Positions 35,716 to 42,391 of a DNA stretch of 64,000 nucleotides are shown in pieces. The notes under the pieces were generated by a model that was not told the origin of the DNA, made no database searches, and worked only from the letters and a program-made list of their open reading frames with translations. The stretch lies in contig PHEH01000014.1 in NCBI GenBank assembly GCA_002841155.1, forward strand, positions 62,001-126,000, given 5' to 3'. The translations under genes and the position numbers were made by a program. Position 1 is the first letter of the stretch, and each line of letters begins with the position of its first letter. The DNA comes from Alphaproteobacteria bacterium HGW-Alphaproteobacteria-18. GTDB taxonomy: Bacteria > Pseudomonadota > Alphaproteobacteria > Caulobacterales > Hyphomonadaceae.

Positions 35716-35750
35716 TGTCCGCCGTTGTCAGGTTTTTGGCACCGGTGTCA
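35716..35750. repeat. TGTCC/TGTCA motifs in 10-bp register
   Basis: TGTCC at 35716, TGTCA at 35726 and TGTCA at 35746 keep a 10-base phase. They lie in the intergenic region upstream of pckA and downstream of the Nudix gene. Confidence 0.35.
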
Positions 35751-35797
35751 TTGATGGGAAGGCTGGCGCGACGTCAATCCGCCTGACCGGGGCTGGC

Positions 35798-36220
35798 TCA
35801 TCGAGGCACAGTCGCAGGCGCGTTCCGTCGCGAAGCAAGCCAGTCGCGGACCGGGCTCGTCAGTTTCGCAGGCAGGTCGGCAAGGTCAAACCAGCCCCAG
35901 CCGCCATGCTTTTCCGGTTCCATCACTTCAGGCTCACCGGAGATGATCCGCGCCGAAAAGACCGGGGCCACCCAGTGGCGCCCATCGCCGGCGTCGATGG
36001 TCTCGGCAATACAGGCCAGGCCCGTCAGTTCGATCTCGATGCCAAGCTCTTCGAGGATTTCGCGGCGGGCGGTATCCTCGGCGCGTTCACCGAAATCGAT
36101 CTTGCCGCCGGGCAGCCCCCAGGCGCCGGCCTCGGGCTCTCTCAGGCGTTGGATAAGGAGAAGGCGGCCCTCGCCGTCCAGGATGGCCGCGCCGCAACCG
36201 GCTTCGACGGGTTTTGTCAT
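35798..36220 (-). CDS. Nudix hydrolase
   Basis: A 140-residue pyrophosphohydrolase. The Nudix box is complete: GGKIDFGERAEDTARREILEELG, with the REILEE core near residues 58-63, which binds the catalytic Mg2+. Such enzymes hydrolyse nucleoside diphosphates linked to another moiety, and the MutT-like size suggests a housecleaning or coenzyme substrate. The start (36220) follows a GGACAC site. Directly upstream (36226-36281) are five TGTCC motifs at an exact 10-base period, so its promoter may be controlled by a protein binding one face of the helix. Confidence 0.92.
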   Translation of the reverse strand: MTKPVEAGCGAAILDGEGRLLLIQRLREPEAGAWGLPGGKIDFGERAEDTARREILEELGIEIELTGLACIAETIDAGDGRHWVAPVFSARIISGEPEVMEPEKHGGWGWFDLADLPAKLTSPVRDWLASRRNAPATVPR

Positions 36221-36225
36221 TCGCG

Positions 36226-36281
36226 TGTCCTGAACTGTCCCAGAGTGTCCCGATCTGTCCCGGATTGTCCGCGATATGTCA
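36226..36281. repeat. Array of TGTCC motifs with exact 10-bp period
   Basis: TGTCC begins at 36226, 36236, 36246, 36256 and 36266, with TGTCA at 36277. The five bases between the motifs are largely unrelated. The array is immediately upstream of the Nudix gene start. Confidence 0.8.
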
Positions 36282-36303
36282 CGCTCTGGCGGCCATTTTT
36301 GCA

Positions 36304-36337
36304 CAAAAAAAGCCGCCGCGTGTGTCTCGCGGCGGCT
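36304..36337 (-). terminator. Rho-independent terminator after the small exported-protein gene
   Basis: A perfect 9-bp GC stem (gccgccgcg at 36312-36320, cgcggcggc at 36328-36336) is followed on the minus strand by a run of seven T. It separates the small exported protein gene from the Nudix gene. Confidence 0.88.
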
Positions 36338-36367
36338 TGGGAAGGAAGGCTTGGAGAGGGGTAAGCC

Positions 36368-36661
36368 TTATTTCTTGGCGGCGGTGTTGCACTCGGCCAG
36401 TTCTTCGGCCGTCAGCTCGCTGGTGGTGTTGCGAAGGGCGGTGACCTGACCGACTTCCTTGGCGATTTTCTTGCAGACGCGGACGGTCGGCGCTTTGCGC
36501 TTCAGGTCGCCGGTGCAGACGGTGCCGTCACAGGTCCAGACAACGCTTTCAGCGATGACGCGCTTCTGCGAGACCGGCTCTGCGGTTTCAAAGGTGTAGC
36601 TGGCGAAGGCTGGCAGGGCGAGGCCTGCGAAAGCCAGAGCGGCGATTGCGGAACGGAGCAT
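36368..36661 (-). CDS. Small exported cysteine-containing protein
   Basis: A 97-residue protein with a clear signal peptide (residues 1-21, cleaved after AFA). The mature domain has a tight pair of cysteines (WTCDGTVCTGD) and two further cysteines (VRVCKK; ELAECNTA), giving two possible disulphides in the periplasm. It resembles the CC_3515-type small extracellular family of Caulobacterales, a tentative match. Function is unknown. It is a monocistronic gene with its own strong terminator at 36304-36337. Confidence 0.8.
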   Translation of the reverse strand: MLRSAIAALAFAGLALPAFASYTFETAEPVSQKRVIAESVVWTCDGTVCTGDLKRKAPTVRVCKKIAKEVGQVTALRNTTSELTAEELAECNTAAKK

Positions 36662-36916
36662 GGGAGGCTGCCTTTGTTCGAGGTTGTTGCTGCGAATTTT
36701 ATCGGTGAGGCATCATTGCCTAATTTTCAGGCTAAAGAACGCTGAACATTTCGTCAAGTGTTCAGAGCGCTGAATTCAAGGTTTTGGAGAACTATCCGTT
36801 CCATTTGCTGCGCCGCAGCACATTCTCCCGACGTCATTGCCCCGGCGGCACAAATTGCCGGTTCGCCCCACAGGGGTAAGGTGTCCTCAAACCGCGCAGG
36901 AAATGAGGAAACGCCC

Positions 36917-38257
36917 ATGGATTTCAACATCCCACAGGACATCGCCGACTATCTGGTCGTGCTCGATAAATTCATCGAGGACGAAATCAAGCCGCTCCAG
37001 GCACAGGACGACAATGAGCGCTTCTTCGACCATCGCCGCGAATGGGCGCGGACCGATTTTGAAAATGAAGGCCTGCCGCGTCCCGAATGGGAAGCCCTGC
37101 TGCGCGAAGCCAAGAAACGCGCCGACAAGGCCGGCCACCTGCGCTACGCCCTTCCCAAGGAGTTTGGTGGGCAGAACGGCACCAATCTCGGCATGGCCAT
37201 CATCCGCGAGCATTTTGCCAAACAGGGCCTCGGCCTGCACAACGATCTTCAGAACGAGCATTCGATCGTTGGCAATTTCCCCCAGATCCTGATGCTGCGC
37301 GACTTTGCGCGCCCAGATCAGAAACACCTCGCCGAGGCCGCGCTTGCGGGCAAGTTCATCGCCTGTTTCGGCCTGACAGAGCCCAATCACGGCTCGGACG
37401 CGACGCATATGGAAACCCGCGCCGTACGCCACAAGAAAGACGGCAAGGATGGCTGGCTGATCAATGGCGAGAAGATGTGGATCACCGGCATGCATGTCGC
37501 GACCCACATCATGCTGTTCTGCCGCACGAGCGGGAAAGATGGCGACGCCAAAGGCATCACCTGCCTGCTCATCCCGGCGCGTGATCCCGGCGTGATCATT
37601 GAAGAGTACATGTGGACCTTCAATATGCCGACGGACCATCCGCGCCTGACGATCAAAGATGTCTGGGTGCCGGAAGATGCCGTGTTCGGCCCGCCAGAAG
37701 GCGGCCTCGCGCTTGCCCAGCATTTCGTCCACGAAAACCGTATCCGCCAGGCGGCCTCCTCCTGCGGCGCGGCGATCTACTGCATCAATGAGAGCGTGAA
37801 ATACGCCCTGGAGCGCAAGCCCTTCGGCAAGCCGCTGGCCACCAACCAGGCGATCCAGTTCCCGCTGGTGGAGCTTGCCACCCAGGCTGAAATGCTCCGC
37901 CTCCTGATCTTCAAGACGGCCTGGGAAATGGACCAGATGTCAAAGCCGGAAGTCGCCATCAAGCTCTCCGACAAGGTCTCCATGTGTAACTATTACGCCA
38001 ACCGCCTCGTCTGCGAGGCGGCTGACCGCGCGATGCAGGTGCATGGCGGCATCGGCTATTCCCGCCACAAGCCGTTCGAGCACATCTACCGCCACCACCG
38101 CCGCTACCGCATCACCGAGGGCTCCGAAGAGATCCAGATCCGCAAAGTCGCCGGCCACATGTTCGGCTTCATGGGCCCCGGCAAGCACGGCCAGCCGAAA
38201 GGCGAAGTCGACGCAAAAGGCAAAAGCGCAGAGCCGACGGATTTTGCGGTGCGATAG
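36917..38257 (+). CDS. Acyl-CoA dehydrogenase
   Basis: A 446-residue FAD enzyme that desaturates acyl-CoA at the alpha-beta position. Landmarks are the FAD-binding CFGLTEPNHGSDATHMETRA and WLINGEKMWITGM, the C-terminal QVHGGIGYSRHKPFEHIYRHHRRYRITEGSEEIQ (the ITEGSEE loop contacts FAD) and a helical bundle between. It is longer than the common 380-residue short-chain forms because of an extra N-terminal segment rich in charged residues. A bidirectional-looking terminator follows at 38282. The acyl chain it prefers is unknown. Confidence 0.94.
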   Translation: MDFNIPQDIADYLVVLDKFIEDEIKPLQAQDDNERFFDHRREWARTDFENEGLPRPEWEALLREAKKRADKAGHLRYALPKEFGGQNGTNLGMAIIREHFAKQGLGLHNDLQNEHSIVGNFPQILMLRDFARPDQKHLAEAALAGKFIACFGLTEPNHGSDATHMETRAVRHKKDGKDGWLINGEKMWITGMHVATHIMLFCRTSGKDGDAKGITCLLIPARDPGVIIEEYMWTFNMPTDHPRLTIKDVWVPEDAVFGPPEGGLALAQHFVHENRIRQAASSCGAAIYCINESVKYALERKPFGKPLATNQAIQFPLVELATQAEMLRLLIFKTAWEMDQMSKPEVAIKLSDKVSMCNYYANRLVCEAADRAMQVHGGIGYSRHKPFEHIYRHHRRYRITEGSEEIQIRKVAGHMFGFMGPGKHGQPKGEVDAKGKSAEPTDFAVR

Positions 38258-38281
38258 GCGCGCTTTCCCTGACAGACTGCA

Positions 38282-38314
38282 AAAGCCTTCGCGGGTGTTC
38301 CGCGAAGGCTTTTT
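38282..38314. terminator. Bidirectional rho-independent terminator
   Basis: The stem AAAGCCTTCGCGG/CCGCGAAGGCTTT has A and T runs on either side. It lies between the convergent acyl-CoA dehydrogenase and cytochrome P450 genes and can serve both. Confidence 0.9.
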
Positions 38315-38323
38315 CTTTGGGTC

Positions 38324-39637
38324 TCAGTTGAACTCGAAGCGGACCGGCAGGCTCTTCAGGCCCGAGACGAAATTGGCGCGCGTATTCCTGGGCTCACCGG
38401 CCAGTTCAATGGATTTTAGGCGCGGCAGAAGCTCAGCAAAAAGCGCCCTGATTTCCATCCGGGCCAGGTGCATGCCGAGGCAGAGATGGACGCCGTGCCC
38501 GAAGGCGACCTGCTTCTTCACATCCCGGTCCACCCGGAATTCGAAAGGCTGGTCGAACACCTCCTCATCCCGGTTGCCGGACCAGTAGAAGAGCGCCAGC
38601 CCGTCGCCCTTGCGGATGGTCTTGCCGCGCAGGTCATAGTCCTGCGTCGCGGTGCGCATGAAATGCTTCACGGGGGTCACCCAGCGGATCATCTCTTCCA
38701 CGGCATTGGGCAGCAATGAGAGATCATTCTTCAGCTTCATCAGCTGGTCGGGCTGGCGCATGAGCTGCAGAAGGCCGCCCGACGCGGTCGAACTCGTCGT
38801 ATCATGACCTGCGGTGGCCACGATGATGTAATAGCTCATCGCCTCGCGCTCGCCGATGGGGGCGCCGTCGATCTTTCCATTTGCGATGATGCTGGCTAGG
38901 TCGTCCTTCGGGTGGGCGCGGCGATCGGCCGTGATGGCGCCGAAATAGGCGAAGAGCTCCTGGGCGGTCTGCAGCAGGTTGATGCCCTGATCACTGGTCA
39001 TCGACGCGCCGTCCTCGGACACATTGCTGCTCTCTGCGGCGACATCAGGGTCGCCTGGGCCGAAGATTTCCTGCGTCATCTTCATGATGAATTTCTCATC
39101 CGAACGCGGAATACCGAGGATCGAATTGATCACCCGCAGCGGATACCAGAGCGCCACTTCCTTGACGAAATCGCACTCGCTCCCCAGGCTCTGCATATGA
39201 TCGACATGCTCTTTGGCAAGACCGGCGATCCGGTCTTCCAGCTTGCGCAGGCTCGGCGGCATGAACCAGCCTTGCGTCAGCGCGCGCAGCTTTATGTGCA
39301 TGGGATCATCAAGATCGACCAGCGTGCGGAAGAGGTGCGTGTCGCCGGTCGTGGATTTGATCCATTCCTCGCCGGCAATCGGGCTGAGATAGGTGCGCGC
39401 GCTGTTGATGAAGATCGGATGCTGGCGCTCGATCTCAAGGATGTCGGCCTGTTTGGTAACAGACCAGAACGGCCGGAAGCCTTCCGGCTCGGTCCAGTGC
39501 AGCGGGTCTTCCTGCCTCAGCCGCGTATAGACATCGTGGATCTCTTCGCTGGCATAAAGCTCCGGATTGACGATCTCATCATCAATCCGGCCCCGCTTGA
39601 AGCCTGGAAAGGGCGTCAGTGCGCCATCATCTGCCAT
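38324..39637 (-). CDS. Cytochrome P450
   Basis: A 437-residue soluble bacterial P450 monooxygenase. The I-helix oxygen-activation motif is AGHDTTSS, the K-helix ExxR is in EEMIRW, and the haem-thiolate loop is FGHGVHLCLGMHLARME, with cysteine as the iron ligand. The start (39637) has a GGAGGAAA site. Electron partners (ferredoxin and reductase) are not in the window. Neighbouring acyl-CoA dehydrogenase and thiolase genes make hydroxylation of a lipid, terpenoid or alkane substrate plausible, but no subfamily is assigned. Confidence 0.95.
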   Translation of the reverse strand: MADDGALTPFPGFKRGRIDDEIVNPELYASEEIHDVYTRLRQEDPLHWTEPEGFRPFWSVTKQADILEIERQHPIFINSARTYLSPIAGEEWIKSTTGDTHLFRTLVDLDDPMHIKLRALTQGWFMPPSLRKLEDRIAGLAKEHVDHMQSLGSECDFVKEVALWYPLRVINSILGIPRSDEKFIMKMTQEIFGPGDPDVAAESSNVSEDGASMTSDQGINLLQTAQELFAYFGAITADRRAHPKDDLASIIANGKIDGAPIGEREAMSYYIIVATAGHDTTSSTASGGLLQLMRQPDQLMKLKNDLSLLPNAVEEMIRWVTPVKHFMRTATQDYDLRGKTIRKGDGLALFYWSGNRDEEVFDQPFEFRVDRDVKKQVAFGHGVHLCLGMHLARMEIRALFAELLPRLKSIELAGEPRNTRANFVSGLKSLPVRFEFN

Positions 39638-39698
39638 ATCAGTTTCCTCCCGGCACTTTGTGCTCAGGGAGAAGAGTGGCGGCTTGCCGTAAGGGGCG

Positions 39699-40040
39699 TC
39701 AAGCGTCTCGCCGATCCGATTTCTTTTTCTTGCCACGGCTGACTTCGGTGGCCAGCGATTCCAGCTTGTGCGTCCAGAAGCCTCTGAAATGACCGAGCCA
39801 GTCGTCCACCTGTCGCATCGGTGTGGCATCCAGTGTGTAGATGCGCCGTGCACCGTCGGCATCAACCGTCGCGAAGCCGTTCTCCCTCAGCACCTTGAGG
39901 TGCTGGGAGACGGCCGCCTGCGAAATGCCGAACTCGGCCTGGATTACCTCGACCACTTCGCCGGAAGCGTGCTGGCGATCAGCCAGCAGTTCCAGGATGC
40001 GCCGGCGTACGGGATCGCCCAAAACATCAAATGCATGCAT
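39699..40040 (-). CDS. ArsR/SmtB family transcriptional regulator
   Basis: A 113-residue winged-helix repressor (AFDVLGDPVRRRILELLADRQHASGEV, then GISQAAVSQHLKVLRENGFATV and a wing DGARRIYTLDATP). No metal-binding CxC or DxH cluster of ArsR or SmtB metal sensors is visible, so it probably belongs to the metal-independent group. That group is often paired with an SRPBCC/Aha1-type protein, as here. It overlaps the upstream SRPBCC gene by one base in a TGATG arrangement. The palindrome at 40702-40739 is the obvious operator for autorepression. Confidence 0.9.
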   Translation of the reverse strand: MHAFDVLGDPVRRRILELLADRQHASGEVVEVIQAEFGISQAAVSQHLKVLRENGFATVDADGARRIYTLDATPMRQVDDWLGHFRGFWTHKLESLATEVSRGKKKKSDRRDA

Positions 40041-40690
40041 CAGTTGCCTCCGGGCGGCGCTTCGCCGAGATAGAAGGCGGTCGTGTTGTCGGCGGCCGGA
40101 CCTGCGATGGCCGGGTCATTGCCGGCGGCGACGGAAGCGTCGCGCCAGCCTTCGCTGCTGCGCTGGACGAAGAACCGGTATTCCTCCGTCTGCGTCCATT
40201 CAGTGGCCGCTTCCGGCGGTTTTGACCAGCCGGTTGCGACATGCGTCTGCAGTCCCAGCAAGCCGAGATCCCAGCCTACACCGGTCGCTCCAGCACCATA
40301 CTTCGCCGCCCATTCCGGATCGATGTGCGCCTCATGCACAAGCTGTAGATGCGTTTCATCATCGGATATTGCCTGTAGGTGCACCTCCACCCAGCTGACA
40401 TTCCCGGCGAATTCCCATGTCAGCGTGAAGCTTTTGGGCGGATCGCAGGTGAGGACCGTGCCGCCGGCATTGCCCTCCACCTGATAACGCCCGCCGAGTT
40501 TCAGATCGCCGGTGACAGGAGAGAACCAGCGCGGCAACCGCTCGGGATTGGTCACCGCGTCCCAGAGGTCGTCGATATCCGTAGGATAGGTCCGCTCGGC
40601 GATCACCGCCTCCGCCAGCTTTCCCTCCCGCTCCCGCTTGCGGACAATGCGGGACGTGGCGCCGATTGCGGCGGCAATATCATGGGTCAT
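40040..40690 (-). CDS. SRPBCC family protein (Aha1/START-like)
   Basis: A 216-residue helix-grip protein of the SRPBCC superfamily. The N-terminal TYPTDIDDLWDAVTNPERLPRWFSPVTGDLKLGGRYQV is the standard opening, and the C-terminal WDLGLLGLQTHVATGW closes the cavity. Members bind hydrophobic ligands, act as cyclases or are Aha1-type co-chaperones. In ArsR-paired operons the function is usually unknown. A strong AAGGAGG ribosome site sits between the operator palindrome and the start codon. It is the first gene of the two-gene operon with the ArsR regulator. Confidence 0.9.
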   Translation of the reverse strand: MTHDIAAAIGATSRIVRKREREGKLAEAVIAERTYPTDIDDLWDAVTNPERLPRWFSPVTGDLKLGGRYQVEGNAGGTVLTCDPPKSFTLTWEFAGNVSWVEVHLQAISDDETHLQLVHEAHIDPEWAAKYGAGATGVGWDLGLLGLQTHVATGWSKPPEAATEWTQTEEYRFFVQRSSEGWRDASVAAGNDPAIAGPAADNTTAFYLGEAPPGGN

Positions 40691-40701
40691 GGCGGCGCCT
40701 C

Positions 40702-40739
40702 CTTATAAGTTCAAACTTATATAAGTTTGAACTTATAAG
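40702..40739. promoter_or_regulatory. Tandem ArsR operator: 38-bp perfect palindrome
   Basis: The arms 40702-40720 and 40721-40739 are exact inverted copies. Each 16-bp core is itself a palindrome, ATAAGTTcaAACTTAT at 40705-40720 and ATAAGTTtgAACTTAT at 40721-40736, so two operator sites sit side by side. It is 12 bases upstream of the SRPBCC start and should overlap the promoter and transcript leader. Confidence 0.88.
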
Positions 40740-40763
40740 TTGGTCAAGCGCAAATGCGCGTCC

Positions 40764-42128
40764 CTAAAGCCGCTCAAACTCTGCCGTGAAGTGGCGCATC
40801 ATCGGTGGCTCTTTCACGATGCGCAGGCCGCGCAGTTCGCTCTTGTTCGCGGCGACTTCTTTGAGCACCTCCACCACATAGTCCGCATGGCTCTGGGTGT
40901 AGACGCGGCGCGGCATAGCGAGGCGGACGAGGTCCATCGCGCCGGGCGTTTCGCTGCCATCGGGCTTGCGGCCGAACATGACGGTGCCGATTTCGCAGGC
41001 GCGGATGCCGCCGGTTTCATACATCGCGCAGGTCAGCGCTTGGCCGGGATATTCCAGCGGCGGGATGTGGGGCAGGAAGGCGCGCGCATCAATGAACACG
41101 GCATGCCCGCCGGCGGGTTTGACCACCGGAATACCCATCGCGTCGAGGCGCTCGGTGATGTAAGAATTACTCCGTACCCGGTAGCGAAGATAATCCTCGT
41201 CAATGATTTCCTTCAGCCCCTGCGCGATGGCGTCAAGGTCGCGGCCTGCCAGGCCCCCATAGGTCGGGAAACCCTCAGTCTGGATCAGCAGGGTGCGCGC
41301 GCGTTCGGCGAGGGCGTCATCATTCAGCGCCAGCCAGCCGCCGATATTGGCGAAAGCGTCCTTCTTGGCGCTCATCGTCATCCCATCGGCGACGGCAAAA
41401 CAATCGCGCACGATGTCCTTGATCGAACGGTCTGACTGCCCTTCCTCGCGCAGCTTGATGAACCAGGCATTTTCGGCGAAGCGGCAACCGTCAATATAGA
41501 ACGCCTTGCCATGCGCTTTCGCCAGCGCGGCCGCGCCCCGGATGTTTTCGAGGCTGACAGGTTGCCCGCCCCCGGCATTGTTGGTGATGGTCATCATCAC
41601 GGCCGGAATGCGGTGGCCTTTTTCTTCCAGCACCTGCGTCAGGGCGGCCAGATCCATATTGCCCTTGAACGGATGGTCGAGCGAGGGCACGCGCCCTTCG
41701 GCAATCGGCAGGTCCAGCGCCTGCGCGCCCATCGCTTCGATATTCCCCCGCGTGGTATCAAAATGGGTATTCGACGGGATGAGATCGCCGCTTTTGGCGA
41801 TCAGCGAGAAAAGGAGGTGTTCAGCGGCCCGGCCCTGATGGGCTGGAATGATGTGGGCAAAGTCCATCAGGTCTTTCACCGCCGCTTCGAAGCGGTAGAA
41901 GCTCGGCGCCCCGGCATAGCTTTCATCTCCCGTCATCACCGCGCCCCATTGGGCCGCGCTCATCGCGGAGGTGCCGCTATCGGTCAGAAGATCGATGATC
42001 ACATCCTCCGAATGCAGCTTGAAAAGGTTGTAGCCGGCCGCCGCCAGCAGACGCGCGCGCTCGGCGCGGGTCGTCATGCGGATCGGCTCGACCGATTTGA
42101 TACGGAAAGGTTCGATAATGGTCTTCAT
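40764..42128 (-). CDS. tnaA: Tryptophanase (beta-eliminating lyase)
   Basis: A 454-residue PLP enzyme of the tryptophanase/tyrosine phenol-lyase family, cleaving L-tryptophan to indole, pyruvate and ammonia. The family start EPFRIKSVEPIRMTTRAERA, DLLTDSGTSAMS, HQGRAAEHLL, NNAGGGQPVS and the PLP-lysine motif MSAKKDAFANIGG are all present. At the residue that separates the two activities (Ile396 in E. coli tryptophanase, Arg381 in tyrosine phenol-lyase), this protein has ACEIG with Ile, so tryptophanase is favoured. I chose the ATG at 42128. A GTG at 42137 is also in frame. No tnaC-like leader peptide was found. Confidence 0.86.
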   Translation of the reverse strand: MKTIIEPFRIKSVEPIRMTTRAERARLLAAAGYNLFKLHSEDVIIDLLTDSGTSAMSAAQWGAVMTGDESYAGAPSFYRFEAAVKDLMDFAHIIPAHQGRAAEHLLFSLIAKSGDLIPSNTHFDTTRGNIEAMGAQALDLPIAEGRVPSLDHPFKGNMDLAALTQVLEEKGHRIPAVMMTITNNAGGGQPVSLENIRGAAALAKAHGKAFYIDGCRFAENAWFIKLREEGQSDRSIKDIVRDCFAVADGMTMSAKKDAFANIGGWLALNDDALAERARTLLIQTEGFPTYGGLAGRDLDAIAQGLKEIIDEDYLRYRVRSNSYITERLDAMGIPVVKPAGGHAVFIDARAFLPHIPPLEYPGQALTCAMYETGGIRACEIGTVMFGRKPDGSETPGAMDLVRLAMPRRVYTQSHADYVVEVLKEVAANKSELRGLRIVKEPPMMRHFTAEFERL

Positions 42129-42391
42129 TGGGCTCACTCCCGGCTGAAACGTTCCTGGGAGTGGGGCCTTGATGGCAGAGCCCCGCGCACAGGAACCTCT
42201 GCGCTGCGGTTGCCCCTCCGGACTCCTTGGCTGGAAAACCGGAAGACGGCCGCGCTCAGCGCCTGTTGCGATGGCTGGCAGTTATCACGGGCCGGGCCGG
42301 TCTGCAAAGCGTCAAAGGTGAAATAAGGTTAACAGCAGATTCACCATTTCGGGCCACCACTGATCTCCTGATTTGCTCTCAGGATGAGACC

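Noticed and set aside
36887-37732. A 281-codon open frame opposite the acyl-CoA dehydrogenase
   Set aside because: It lies opposite a strongly recognised enzyme and has no ribosome site or domain.
42129-42391. Possible leader peptide or attenuator before tryptophanase
   Set aside because: I looked for a short Trp-containing ORF as in tnaC and for a clear terminator hairpin and found neither with confidence. The region is otherwise the shared divergent promoter.
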